Shown: positions 1-9,080 of the stretch, piece after piece
Layout: each line of letters begins with the position of its first letter
Numbering within the stretch: position 1 is the first letter of the stretch
Source of the DNA: Bacteroidota bacterium
GTDB taxonomy: Bacteria > Bacteroidota > Rhodothermia > Rhodothermales > UBA10348
DNA: 64,000 nt
NCBI GenBank assembly: GCA_029262835.1
Contig: JAJCYQ010000043.1
Span: 62,001-126,000 of the forward strand
Direction of reading: 5' to 3'
Translations under genes and position numbers: made by a program
Notes under the pieces: generated by a model
Database searches by the model: none
Told to the model about the DNA's origin: nothing
The model's input: only the letters and a program-made list of their open reading frames with translations

Positions 1-460
1 GGCCGGGCGAAGGCTCCGGCCCGCTCCGGAATTTGTCGAAGAGGCTGAGCGTGCCGCCGGTTTTCAGCACGCGCGTGGCCTCGGCCACGGCGGCCCGGCC
101 GTCTGGCACGACGGCGGCAATGAGGTGCACGAGTACGACGTCAAACCCTTCGCTGTCGTTGCCGTCGGGGAAGTCGAGGTCTTCGGCGTTCATCCGCTGC
201 GCGCTGACATCTCGGCCGAGCGCGCGGGCGCGGCGGCGCATGCTGGCCAGCTTGCGCACCGACAGGTCGGTGGCCGTGACGCGGCAGCCGCGTGGGATGT
301 GCGCAAGGTCCAGACCTGTGCCGCAGCCGACGATGAGCACATGGTCGTCGGGGCCAATGGCTGCCTGCGTCACGGCCCGCCGCCGCGCCCCGCGGAGCGG
401 CCAGGCGAGCAGGTCGTAAATGGGAGCGTACAGAGAGTAACGGAAGCTGGTCCAGGGCAT
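1..460 (-). CDS. Class I SAM-dependent methyltransferase (3' end cut by window edge)
   Basis: About 153 residues are visible, beginning MPWTSFRYSLYAPIYDLL at 460; the C-terminus lies outside the window. The motif I region reads VLIVGCGTGLDL, followed by an acidic ATDLS motif II and a post-II FDVVLVHLIAAVVPDG segment, then LKTGGTLSLFDKF. This is the standard order of a Rossmann-fold SAM-binding domain. The N-terminal IYDLLAWPL resembles UbiE/phosphatidylethanolamine N-methyltransferase-like enzymes, which often open with a YD motif. The substrate cannot be read from the sequence. It is divergent from the lipoprotein gene at 624. The ATG at 460 was chosen because the UbiE-like N-terminus aligns from there. 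Confidence 0.8.
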   Translation of the reverse strand, partial: MPWTSFRYSLYAPIYDLLAWPLRGARRRAVTQAAIGPDDHVLIVGCGTGLDLAHIPRGCRVTATDLSVRKLASMRRRARALGRDVSAQRMNAEDLDFPDGNDSEGFDVVLVHLIAAVVPDGRAAVAEATRVLKTGGTLSLFDKFRSGPEPSPG

Positions 461-623
461 GCGCGTCCGGTTTCAGTGGGCAACGGAAAGCACAACAAAA
501 CGGAAAACTCGATAAAACAGAAAGCCCAAAAGAATGGGAAATCCGAAAAAAAGGGATGTCCGAAAAAGGTGATGCTGGCTTGTGGCGTGAGGGAATAAAC
601 AGCATATTGCCCTTTCCTACCCA

Positions 624-2228
624 ATGCTTTCAGAACCCATGCCGAATTCCCGTTCATTTTTCACGCTCCCGGCCGCCCTGTTGGCGGCCACACTGCTCAC
701 GCTCGTCGCCACGGGCTGCCAGCCACAGAGTCCACCGAATCTGGCCGACGGCCCGGTGCCCATCAGCGCCATGACCGATATGGACGGGCTCGGCCGCATC
801 TACTTTCCCAACTCCGGAAATGAGGCCGCCCAGGAGCCCTTCTATCGGGGCGTGCTGCTGCTTCACAGCTTTGAGTTCGGGCGCGCGGCCGAAGCGTTCC
901 GCGAAGCCCAGGAGGCGGACAGCACGTTCGCGCTCGCCTACTGGGGCGAAGCCATGACGTACAATCATCCGCTGTGGCGTGCGGTGGATCTTGACGCAGG
1001 CCGCGCCGTGCTCGCGCGCCTGGCCCCCACGCGGGATGAGCGCCAGCGCCGTGCCGGGACGCCGCGCGAAGCCATGTACCTTGATGCGGTCGAGGAGCTG
1101 TATGTGGATGAGGGTGGTGCGTCAAAGTCGGTGCGCGACCGCAACTACATGGAGGCCATGAAGAATCTCCACCTGTCCTGGCCTCATGATGACGAGGCCC
1201 GGACGTTTTACGCCCTGTCCATCCTGGGACTCACCAACGGCGAGCGCGATTTCCGGACGTACATGCAGGCGGCGGCCGTCGCCCAGCCTGTGTTTGAGCG
1301 CAATCCGAGGCACCCCGGCGCGGCGCACTACCTGATACACTCGTTCGACGACCCGATTCACGCTCCGCTCGGCCTTCCGGCAGCCGATGCCTATGCCGAG
1401 GTCGCGCCGGGTGCGGGTCATGCCCAGCATATGACAACGCATATTTTTGTGGCGCTTGGGCTGTGGGAGCGGGTCGTGGAAAACAACGCTCTGGCGGTTG
1501 CCACCATCCGCTCCCAGCGCGGCGACCAGGATCCGGCTCCGTGGGCATGTGGCCACTATACCTCCTGGCAGCATTATGGCCATCTGCAGCTTGGCCAGTG
1601 GACCGAGGCCGAAACCCTCATGGATGCGTGCTACGCCTGGGTTGAAGCGGGCGATGTGCATGCTGGACAGTGGGGATACTTTGCGTCCATGCGTTCGCTG
1701 CATCTACTGGAAGCTGCGCCACCGCTGGGGCAGGAGGGCGCGCCAGATTCTCTCTGGATGCGCTGGGTTGCCGACGTTCCAGCTGGCCGAAGCGAAACGG
1801 CTCCCAACGGACGCCCGGACAACCGTGCGGTCTACCTTTCGGGCGAAGGGCTTGCCCGTGTCCGGGCCGGGGATGTGCGCGGCGCGCGCGAAGCGCTCTC
1901 GGACATTCCTGTTACACCATCGGGCAACCACGTGATCCGACTGCAACTTGAAGGGTTGTTGGCGCTTGAGACGGGCCGTGCCCGCGACGGTATTGCCAAA
2001 ATCGAGGAAGCTGCGCGCGAGGAAGCCAGCCTGCCCTTTGCCTTCGGACCACCGGAAATTCCCAAGCCGTCCCACGAATTGCTGGCAGAAGAGCGCTACC
2101 GGATGCGCGACTGGGGCGCCGCTGCCACCGCGTACCGGGAAGCCGAGGCGCGGACGCCCGGTCGGCGCCTACTTGTGCGGGGTGCGGAGGTGGTTTCGGA
2201 CGAGCGCGACGATGGGCTCCAGCGCTGA
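624..2228 (+). CDS. TPR-like repeat lipoprotein
   Basis: Predicted lipoprotein of 534 aa. A hydrophobic N-terminal segment ends in LVATGC, a good lipobox, so the mature protein should start at that Cys and be membrane anchored. Downstream are helical repeats with TPR character, for example FGRAAEAFREAQEADSTFALAYWGEA near residues 90-115, and a His-rich HAQHMTTHIFVALGLWE segment near residue 270. Proteins of this general look are known in FCB and related bacteria, but I know of no function. An ATG at 639 gives a shorter signal peptide and may be the real start. Its 3' end overlaps the convergent gene ending at 2169 by 60 bases. Confidence 0.75.
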   Translation: MLSEPMPNSRSFFTLPAALLAATLLTLVATGCQPQSPPNLADGPVPISAMTDMDGLGRIYFPNSGNEAAQEPFYRGVLLLHSFEFGRAAEAFREAQEADSTFALAYWGEAMTYNHPLWRAVDLDAGRAVLARLAPTRDERQRRAGTPREAMYLDAVEELYVDEGGASKSVRDRNYMEAMKNLHLSWPHDDEARTFYALSILGLTNGERDFRTYMQAAAVAQPVFERNPRHPGAAHYLIHSFDDPIHAPLGLPAADAYAEVAPGAGHAQHMTTHIFVALGLWERVVENNALAVATIRSQRGDQDPAPWACGHYTSWQHYGHLQLGQWTEAETLMDACYAWVEAGDVHAGQWGYFASMRSLHLLEAAPPLGQEGAPDSLWMRWVADVPAGRSETAPNGRPDNRAVYLSGEGLARVRAGDVRGAREALSDIPVTPSGNHVIRLQLEGLLALETGRARDGIAKIEEAAREEASLPFAFGPPEIPKPSHELLAEERYRMRDWGAAATAYREAEARTPGRRLLVRGAEVVSDERDDGLQR

Positions 2229-2690
2229 TCCCTTGACAGGGGCCTCCAGCGTGCCGAGATAATCGGCCAGGTCGCCGAGCGTTTGCCACATCCGCGGGTC
2301 GGCCAGGTGGAAGGCCACGCGCCGCGCGTGCGTCGTAATCCAGGACTCGAAGTCTTCGGGCTCGCGGGAGAGGACGGCGCGCACACGGGCCAGGTCCTCC
2401 TCGGAAAAGGCGTATCCCGATGCGCGGTATCGCCCCTCTGCCACGCCACCTGCAAGCAGCATGCGGACATATTTCTCTACCTCTCCCGGAGTAGACGGAA
2501 TGCAGTCCGCCACCTCCATGTCGGGCGTTGTCGAGCCCGGAGGTCGGATTTCCACGATGCGGATGCCGAAGTACAGGCAGAGCAGGACGTGACCGGCCTG
2601 GTGAATGGCCGCGGCCCGGCCCGGCCCTTCGGGAGCGCGCTGCGGCGAACGGATATCCGCCGCATTCCGGGAAGCAGTTCGAACGGTCAT
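2169..2690 (-). CDS. M41-like zincin-fold protein with HQAGH in place of HExxH
   Basis: 173 aa, no signal peptide. AAIHQAGHVLLCLYFGI near residues 27-43 aligns with the AYHEAGHALV helix of FtsH-type (M41) metalloproteases, and VRMLLAGGVAEGR near residues 75-88 resembles the conserved downstream LAGRAAEE helix. The catalytic Glu of HExxH is Gln here, so both zinc-ligand His residues are present but hydrolysis would not be expected. There is no AAA domain. No function is assigned. It could be a regulatory or sensor pseudoprotease, or the resemblance may be only structural. It converges on the lipoprotein gene with a 60-base overlap of coding ends. Confidence 0.7.
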   Translation of the reverse strand: MTVRTASRNAADIRSPQRAPEGPGRAAAIHQAGHVLLCLYFGIRIVEIRPPGSTTPDMEVADCIPSTPGEVEKYVRMLLAGGVAEGRYRASGYAFSEEDLARVRAVLSREPEDFESWITTHARRVAFHLADPRMWQTLGDLADYLGTLEAPVKGSALEPIVALVRNHLRTPHK

Positions 2691-2757
2691 GGCTTGGAGG
2701 TACAGGGTACACGATTCTTCCCGGGTATCGGCTGCCTCGAGGATAACTTAAATTTTT

Positions 2758-4686
2758 TCAGGAAGCGGACAGCAGGCTTTTCAGGATACGCGTGTAGAGC
2801 GCATCGCCGAGCACGGCATCTTCCACGCCCGCATCGATATTCGGGTTGTCGTTTACTTCGATGACGAGCGCTCCCGTGGCGGTCTCCTTCACGTCCACGC
2901 CGAAGACCCCGCGGCCCATGGATCGCGTTGCCGCTGTTGCGACGTGAAGGACGTGCGCCGGGACCTGCTCGAGCGTGACGGTACGGGAATCTCCGAACCG
3001 GATGGCCTGTTCACCGCCGGAGTGGTCCATGATTTGCCAGTGTCCCTCGGCCATGTAGTACTGGCAGGCGAAGAGGGGCTCGCCGTCGAGTACGCCAATG
3101 CGCCAGTCAAAACGCGTCTCGACGAATGACTGCACCAGCAGCAGGTCCGATTCCCGGAAGAGGGGCTGGGACTTTTCCCGGAGCTCGTCGCCCGAGGCCA
3201 CGAGGTGCACGCCAAGCGAGAAGGCCGAATCGGGGACCTTCAGAACGGCCGGGAATGTGAGCGTGCGGGCCAGGTCGGCGAGCCTGCGCCGATCGAATAC
3301 GAACGTAGGCGGCGTCGGAATGCCCCGGGCACGCAGCATCTCGAAGAGATACACCTTGTTGGTGCATTTCAGGATGGCCTCGGGCGTATCGTAGACGGGA
3401 ATGTGCTCTTCGCGTGCTTTCCGGGCGAACCGGTAGGTGTAGTGGTCGAGTCGCGTGGTTTCCCGGATGAAGAGGGCATCGAACTGGGCCAGCCTGTGCA
3501 GATCCCCGCGATCAACGCGGGTAATGCGCGCTCCCATTTCCAGAGCGGCGCGCTCGAAGGCCTGTAGTGCGTCTTCATCTGACGGCGGCACGGTTTCGTC
3601 CGGACTTACCAGCATGGCAATGGAGGACGCCGCGCGCGGGAGAGGGGCCGGCAGTGGGTTGCGGGCCTTCAGGAAGCGCGCGAGTGCCCCCGTGAACAGG
3701 TGCCGCTCGTCGGCCGACAGCCTGTGCAGCCCCAGCGCCTCGATATCCAGCAGTGCGCGTGCCCGGCGCCGGAAGGTGACCTGCAAGATGGGGCATCGGA
3801 AGCGGTCAAACAGCGAGGACCCGATGACAGACAGGTCCTCCTGCACGACACCTGCGCTGTACACCTGCCCGAAAAACACGAGCGCCGTGTCCGGGATGGA
3901 TGCGAGTCCTTCCAGAAGGGGCTCGAGTTCCGCCAGCGCGCGACGATGAATGCGTTTCCAGTTTATGTCAAGCAGATTGTCTGCTCCCGGAAAGCAGCGC
4001 TCGGCCCGGGCTTCCGCCAGGAGACTGACATAGTACCCCCGCGCCAGGTGTTCATAGGAGGAGGACAGGTTGATCACGACGCGGCCCGGTGAAGCTACTC
4101 CGAGCGACAGGTACTCGGCCGTGGTGAGCACGCGGGCCCAGGCCGCGATGTCGTCGCTGCGTTCGCGCTCATCCACGACCACGACCGGTATGCGCCCCGG
4201 AGTGGCGCGTGGTGGGGCGCTCCCCGCGAGCAGCTTGACCATACGCACGCCGTCCGCCCCGTCTTCGTAATAAGCAGGCAGCTCACGGTCGTCAGTGTAG
4301 CCAGCAAACCGATAGAGTCCCCGCGTACGCGCGTCGCTGGCACGGACTTCGAGCGTGATCACGGAGCGATGGGCTTCGCGGGCTGTGTCTTCGGCCGCAC
4401 GGAGCAGATGCAGCCCTATGCCGTGCCCCCGCGCCGCGATGGATACCGCCACCGAATAAATACGCGCGCCGCGGCGGGAAGCCGGCAGGTGCACGAGGAT
4501 GTATCCGGCCACCGAATTGTCGGGCAGTTCGGCTACCAGCAGGCGCGACGAACCGGACGTCAGGTAGCGCCGAAAACTGCGCCTCGAAATCAGGTCGTGC
4601 TCGAACGCCTCCCGTTCGAGCGCCACGAGCGCATCGAGATCCTGCCGCGAGGCCTGGCGGACGACCGGTACGAAGGCCGTCGACAT
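2758..4686 (-). CDS. GNAT / RimK-like N-terminal domain / ATP-grasp ligase fusion
   Basis: 642 aa with three modules. Residues 1-155 are a GNAT acetyltransferase (IYSVAVSIAARGHGIGLHLL is the acyl-CoA loop). Residues about 165-340 match the RLAN domain found before RimK-like ATP-grasp enzymes (INLSSSYEHLARGYYVSLLAEA). Residues about 380-640 are an ATP-grasp domain with KCTNKVYLFEMLRARGIPTP, an FPAVLKVPDSAFSLGVH loop and the metal-binding end ALVIEVNDNPNIDAG. RimK-like enzymes join amino acids through acyl-phosphates, so an acetylated peptide or amide product is inferred. Its ATG shares one base with the stop of the upstream ABC ATPase (TAATG at 4688-4684), indicating translational coupling. 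The substrate is unknown. Confidence 0.88.
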   Translation of the reverse strand: MSTAFVPVVRQASRQDLDALVALEREAFEHDLISRRSFRRYLTSGSSRLLVAELPDNSVAGYILVHLPASRRGARIYSVAVSIAARGHGIGLHLLRAAEDTAREAHRSVITLEVRASDARTRGLYRFAGYTDDRELPAYYEDGADGVRMVKLLAGSAPPRATPGRIPVVVVDERERSDDIAAWARVLTTAEYLSLGVASPGRVVINLSSSYEHLARGYYVSLLAEARAERCFPGADNLLDINWKRIHRRALAELEPLLEGLASIPDTALVFFGQVYSAGVVQEDLSVIGSSLFDRFRCPILQVTFRRRARALLDIEALGLHRLSADERHLFTGALARFLKARNPLPAPLPRAASSIAMLVSPDETVPPSDEDALQAFERAALEMGARITRVDRGDLHRLAQFDALFIRETTRLDHYTYRFARKAREEHIPVYDTPEAILKCTNKVYLFEMLRARGIPTPPTFVFDRRRLADLARTLTFPAVLKVPDSAFSLGVHLVASGDELREKSQPLFRESDLLLVQSFVETRFDWRIGVLDGEPLFACQYYMAEGHWQIMDHSGGEQAIRFGDSRTVTLEQVPAHVLHVATAATRSMGRGVFGVDVKETATGALVIEVNDNPNIDAGVEDAVLGDALYTRILKSLLSAS

Positions 4687-5381
4687 TACGTTTCCTCGGC
4701 CTCTGGCGGGTTTGAATCCGACGCAATCCGCCCATCCAGGAGTTCAATCACGCGTTTCCCGTACGAGGCCCAGTGGTCTGAATGCGTGACCTGCACGATG
4801 GTCACGTTTTCCTCCTCGTTGAGCCGGCGAAACCAGTCCATGACGACTTCTCCCTGCGACGTGTGCAGATTTCCCGTCGGTTCGTCGGCCAGAATCAAAG
4901 TCGGCTGCATGATCAGCGCCCTCGCCACGCCGACAATCTGCTGCTGGCCTCCCGAGAGCTGGCTTGGAAAAAGGTCCTTCTTGGCGACCATTCCGAATCG
5001 GTCCAGCATTTCTGCGACCTGGCTCTTGCGTTCGTTGCCCTTCATTTTGCGGTACAGCAGCGGGGTTTCCAGATTCTCATACACCGTCAGATCATCGATC
5101 AGATGGTAGGCCTGGAACACGAACCCAATGTGCTGGCGGTGCAGGTCCGAGCGCTGCCGCTCGTTCATTTTATGTACCGGCTGGTCCATGAACCAGTACG
5201 CTCCACTTGAGGGTTCATCGAGCATGCCCAGGATATGGAGCAGCGTCGACTTGCCCGATCCGGACGGACCCATGATCGAAACGAATTCTCCGCTGCCAAT
5301 GGACAGATTTATGTTGCGCAGCACGAAACTGCGGCTGAAACCATTCAGGTAGCCTTTGGTGATGCTTTCAAGTCGGATCAT
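4686..5381 (-). CDS. ABC transporter ATP-binding protein, LolD/MacB type, no permease nearby
   Basis: 231 aa if started at MIRLESITKGY (5381); an upstream ATG at 5453 would add 24 residues that do not look like the family. It carries Walker A GPSGSGKST, Q-loop FVFQAYHLIDDLTVYENLETPLLY, signature LSGGQQQ, Walker B TLILADEPTGN and H-loop THSD. The FQ(A/S)xxLI..TxxEN Q-loop is typical of LolD/MacB ATPases that work with FtsX-type permeases. After the signature it reads IVGVARAL rather than the usual RVAIARAL. No permease gene adjoins it; it is coupled instead to the ATP-grasp fusion downstream. The divergent neighbour is the lipoprotein gene at 5480. Confidence 0.88.
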   Translation of the reverse strand: MIRLESITKGYLNGFSRSFVLRNINLSIGSGEFVSIMGPSGSGKSTLLHILGMLDEPSSGAYWFMDQPVHKMNERQRSDLHRQHIGFVFQAYHLIDDLTVYENLETPLLYRKMKGNERKSQVAEMLDRFGMVAKKDLFPSQLSGGQQQIVGVARALIMQPTLILADEPTGNLHTSQGEVVMDWFRRLNEEENVTIVQVTHSDHWASYGKRVIELLDGRIASDSNPPEAEET

Positions 5382-5479
5382 GTCAGGAGTGGACCGGTTC
5401 ACGGGATTCTTCAAACGCGGAATTCTTATCACGCAGGGTTCTTCCAACGACATTCCGCCCTGCAGGTTACGCCATAATC

Positions 5480-6613
5480 ATGATTCGTACGCTGTCCCTC
5501 GCCGTTCTTCTTTTTCTCGGTGGATGCGCCGCTTCGGCGCCCGAAGTCACCCCCTCTGTGCCGGATATGGCGTCGGAAGACGTGCCTGTTGAGGCGCCGC
5601 CGCCAGCGCGCGTGCTGCTGGCCTCCGACCTGGTCACCGCGAGCGTCGAAGGCGACGTGGAGCGGGGACTGGAAGCGCCCGGTGCGGATGCCGCTGCCCT
5701 CGTCGTGCGGGGCGCTGACGGTGCCTCGATTGTATTGGCAGACCGCTCTACCGGACTCATGGACATCGTTTACGAGAGCCCTGTGCCCGCGCAGTTGTCC
5801 GTGGCGTTCTCGCCCGGCGGTGAGCGGCTCTATGTTGGGCGACGGTCCGCTTCGGGTGGAGCTGTCACCGAAATCGATGTGGCCAGTCGCGCGGCGCGCG
5901 ACGTAGGCTGTTCGGCGTCGGATGTGGTGCTCGGCGTGCGCACCGATGGCGCGCTCGTGGTCCGGGACGCGAACAATGTCTACGTCGTCGACGCGGCCGA
6001 CTGTGCGACCCTTCACACGTTCGATGCCCGGCGCATGATCGAGATCACCGTCGCGCCAGGAGGCTCCCACCTGGCCTACGTGCACCGTGAACTCAGCTAC
6101 AACCGCGAATCGCGCTCATACGAGCCCGATACGACGCTGCACGTGGTCGCGACCACGGGCGGCGAGCCGACACGTGTCATTGGGGACAGGTACGCGCCGC
6201 GCCGTATTTCGTGGATGGCCCAAGGCCAGGATGCACAAAGCCGTGAACTGGCCTATGACGTGCTGCTCCAGGATGGATCGGGACGCCGCGGGCTGTCCAT
6301 ATATTCCCTAACAAGCGGTCAGTCGTCCTGGACCATACCGCCAGACAGGCTGTCGGGAAGCGCGACGCACGGACACTACGGACCCGATCCGGGCACCTTC
6401 GTATTCCAACTCGACGGGGCATGGCACTATCGCACGGGCGTAGGCTCGTTCGTGCAGCCGCTCCCGGTAGAGTTTACGCCGGAGCACGTCGTCTGGGTTG
6501 GTCCCGACGTCCTGTGGGTGCGGCGCGGGGAAACATCCGCCTTCGTTGAGCTCTCCAGCCGCGCCGCCCCAGAACCGACGCCCGGCGCTGTCTGGGCGTG
6601 GTCCCGCAGGTAA
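5480..6613 (+). CDS. Lipoprotein, probably beta-propeller
   Basis: 377 aa. The N-terminus MIRTLSLAVLLFLGGC is a short signal peptide with lipobox FLGGC. The body has propeller-like strand patterns such as LSVAFSPGGERLYVG near residues 110-125 and IEITVAPGGSHLAYVH near residues 190-205, reminiscent of TolB/WD40-type blades. No enzymatic motif was seen. It is divergent from the ABC ATPase/ATP-grasp pair, sharing its upstream region, so a common regulation is possible but not shown. Function unknown. Confidence 0.72.
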   Translation: MIRTLSLAVLLFLGGCAASAPEVTPSVPDMASEDVPVEAPPPARVLLASDLVTASVEGDVERGLEAPGADAAALVVRGADGASIVLADRSTGLMDIVYESPVPAQLSVAFSPGGERLYVGRRSASGGAVTEIDVASRAARDVGCSASDVVLGVRTDGALVVRDANNVYVVDAADCATLHTFDARRMIEITVAPGGSHLAYVHRELSYNRESRSYEPDTTLHVVATTGGEPTRVIGDRYAPRRISWMAQGQDAQSRELAYDVLLQDGSGRRGLSIYSLTSGQSSWTIPPDRLSGSATHGHYGPDPGTFVFQLDGAWHYRTGVGSFVQPLPVEFTPEHVVWVGPDVLWVRRGETSAFVELSSRAAPEPTPGAVWAWSRR

Positions 6614-6627
6614 AAATACCCGTGCCG

Positions 6628-9015
6628 TCAGCGGCCGGCGAGCGCCTCCTCCAGCAAATCACGGACAATCTGCGGATTCGCCTTCCCGCCTGTCTTTTGC
6701 ATGACCTGACCCATGAAAAAGCCGATCAGGCCCTTCTTCCCGTCCCGGTAGGCGGCTACGCGGTCCGGATGGGCGGCCAGCACGGCTTCCATGACCGCCG
6801 AGAGGGCGTCCTCATCGGAAATCTGCTCCAGACCGAGGCGCCCCACGATGTCGGTCGGATGATCGCCCGATGCCAGCATTTCGGACAGCACGTCGCGCGC
6901 AAGCCGGCTCGAAAGCGTGCCGTCGTGGTGCAGGGAGACCAGCGCCCGGAAGTGCTCCGGCGCCACAGGGATATTGTGGTTTCCGTCCGCACCTTTCTCT
7001 GAAAGCAGGGGCCGGAGTTCCTGCACCAGCCAATTGGCCAGCGCATCGGGCGGCACCGACGCTGCTCCAGTCGTCCCGGCGGCGCCTGATTCTCCGCCAG
7101 TCGTCCCGGCGGCGCGCCGGAACCAGGCTTCAAGTTTGGGACTTCCGGCGAGGACGGCGGCGCTTTCGAGCGGAAGCGTGAATTCCTGGACCAGGTTGTG
7201 CGCGCGGGCCTCGCCCGCCTCGTCGAGCCCGGACAGCGGATTCGGCGTGTGGGCGATCTCTTCAGGCTTCAAGGCTCGATCCACGCGCCGGGTCGTCGTC
7301 GCCGGGTCGACACGTTCGGTTGTCTGCTGCGATTTCCTGCCCCACGTATCGCGCAGCGTGATGATCCGGTTCCAGACGGGTCGGGTACCGCCGCCGGCCT
7401 CTCCGTCCAGGTAGAAGTATCCGTTGCGCTCGAACTGGTAGCGCGTACCAGGGGCGGCGTCGGCAACGATTGGCTCCACGACCGCATCTGTAATAATTTC
7501 GAGGCTGTCCGGGTTGAGGTGGTCGAGAAACGTTTCACTGCCTTCGACGCGTTCGGGGTCGGGCGCACTGAAGAGCCGGTCATAGAGGCGTACCTCGACG
7601 CGGCGCGCGTGGGCGGCGCTGACCCAGTGGATGGTGCCTTTCACACGGCGCTCGGCCTGGGCGCCCGAACCGGAGCGCGAGTCGAGGTCGACCGTGCAAT
7701 GCAGTTCCGAGACGTTGCCGTCGGCGTCATGTATGACGCGGTCGCAGCGAATGATATAGGCGTAGCGCAGACGCACCTCCTGACCGGGACGGAGCCGGTG
7801 GAACGCCGCCGGCGGGTCCTCCATGAAGTCGGACTGCTCAATGAAGAGCTCGCGCGAGAAGGGCACCTGCCGCGTTCCTTCTTTCGGAATATCGTGGGGC
7901 CACCACGAGGCTTCGACCATGTCGGTCTCCCCTTCGGGCCAGTTGGTCAGCACGACCTTGAGCGGACGGAGTACGGCCATTACGCGCGGCGCTTCGGCGT
8001 TCAGGTCGTTACGAACGGCGTATTCAAGAAGCGAGACATCGACCCGGTTGTCAGACTTGGCCACGCCGATCATGTTGCAGAATGCACGGATGGCATCGGG
8101 GCGAATGCCGCGGCGGCGCATACCGGCAATGGTGGGCATCCGCGGATCGTCCCATCCATCCACGTGTCCGCCCTTGACGAGCAGCAGCAGCTTGCGCTTG
8201 CTCATTACCGTATAATCGAGGTTCAGCCGCGCGAACTCATACTGGTGCGGTCGTGGCGGCGTGCAGACAGCGTCAACGAGCCAGTCATAGAGCGGCCGGT
8301 GTACTTCGAACTCGAGCGTACAGAGAGAATGTGACACGTTCTCGATGGCATCCTCGAGGGGGTGCGCCATGTCATACATCGGGTAAATGCACCAGGAATC
8401 GCCCGTACGGTAGTGATGGGCATGGCGTATCCGGTAGAGCAGCGGGTCGCGCATGAGCATGTTCGTTGCGGCCATGTCAATTTTCGCCCGAAGCACATGC
8501 GCTCCATCGGGAAATTCCCCCGCGCGCATGCGACGGAAAAGGTCCAGGCTTTCTGAGGCCGGACGCGTGCGGTACGGGCTGTCGGTGCCAGGCTCGGTGA
8601 CCGTTCCGCGCGTGGCCCGGATCTCATCCATGGACTGGCTGTCCACGTATGCCTTCCCGAGCGTAATCAGTTTCTCGGCGTAGGCGTAGAGTTGTTCGAA
8701 GTAATCGGAAGCGAAGTAGAGGTGTCCGTCCCAGTCATACCCGAGCCAGTGCACGTCATTTTTGATCGATTCGACGTACTCCATGTCCTCGGTTTCCGGG
8801 TTGGTGTCGTCGAATCGCAGGTGGCACCGCCCGCCATATTCCTCGGCCAATCCAAAATTGAGGCAGATGCTCTTGGCGTGACCAATATGCAGATATCCAT
8901 TCGGTTCGGGGGGAAACCGGGTTACGATTTCGCCTGTGACGCGTCCGCTTGTGCGGTCCTTGTCAATGATCTGTTGAATGAAATGACGGTTTTCCCGGCC
9001 TGGTTCGCTTGCCAC
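6628..9015 (-). CDS. glnS: Glutamine--tRNA ligase with C-terminal YqeY domain
   Basis: 795 aa from the GTG at 9015. This start places FIQQIIDKD and FPPEPNGYLHIGHAKSI at the same distances as in E. coli GlnRS; an in-frame upstream start at 9096 would add 27 atypical residues. HIGH is in LHIGHAKS and the KMSKS-equivalent is VMSKRKL. The enzyme charges tRNA-Gln directly. The last roughly 150 residues form a YqeY/GatB-type tail (LANWLVQELRPLL ... GFFMGQVMQKTGGKANPQIV), as known for Deinococcus GlnRS. The joint is a low-complexity linker with two AAGTTG units, encoded by a 19-base direct repeat. Very high confidence in the synthetase. Confidence 0.96.
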   Translation of the reverse strand: MASEPGRENRHFIQQIIDKDRTSGRVTGEIVTRFPPEPNGYLHIGHAKSICLNFGLAEEYGGRCHLRFDDTNPETEDMEYVESIKNDVHWLGYDWDGHLYFASDYFEQLYAYAEKLITLGKAYVDSQSMDEIRATRGTVTEPGTDSPYRTRPASESLDLFRRMRAGEFPDGAHVLRAKIDMAATNMLMRDPLLYRIRHAHHYRTGDSWCIYPMYDMAHPLEDAIENVSHSLCTLEFEVHRPLYDWLVDAVCTPPRPHQYEFARLNLDYTVMSKRKLLLLVKGGHVDGWDDPRMPTIAGMRRRGIRPDAIRAFCNMIGVAKSDNRVDVSLLEYAVRNDLNAEAPRVMAVLRPLKVVLTNWPEGETDMVEASWWPHDIPKEGTRQVPFSRELFIEQSDFMEDPPAAFHRLRPGQEVRLRYAYIIRCDRVIHDADGNVSELHCTVDLDSRSGSGAQAERRVKGTIHWVSAAHARRVEVRLYDRLFSAPDPERVEGSETFLDHLNPDSLEIITDAVVEPIVADAAPGTRYQFERNGYFYLDGEAGGGTRPVWNRIITLRDTWGRKSQQTTERVDPATTTRRVDRALKPEEIAHTPNPLSGLDEAGEARAHNLVQEFTLPLESAAVLAGSPKLEAWFRRAAGTTGGESGAAGTTGAASVPPDALANWLVQELRPLLSEKGADGNHNIPVAPEHFRALVSLHHDGTLSSRLARDVLSEMLASGDHPTDIVGRLGLEQISDEDALSAVMEAVLAAHPDRVAAYRDGKKGLIGFFMGQVMQKTGGKANPQIVRDLLEEALAGR
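7067..7115. repeat. Two-copy 19-base direct repeat in the GlnRS linker
   Basis: CCAGTCGTCCCGGCGGCGC occurs at 7067-7085 and again at 7097-7115, a 30-base period. In the minus-strand protein it encodes the repeated ten-residue unit starting AAGTTG in the linker between the GlnRS core and the YqeY tail. The reading frame is kept, so copy-number change would alter linker length by ten residues. Confidence 0.85.
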
Positions 9016-9080
9016 GGTATATATGGTCAGTTGATGAGGCAGGAATGTACGTAAGGCCAGGCGGGTGTATCTTGAATTCC

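Noticed and set aside
141-605. 154-codon minus-strand frame at the left edge
   Set aside because: It runs out of frame with the methyltransferase, which has the conserved SAM motifs.
7198-8334. 378-codon plus-strand frame inside glnS
   Set aside because: Antisense to conserved GlnRS sequence; no recognisable domain.
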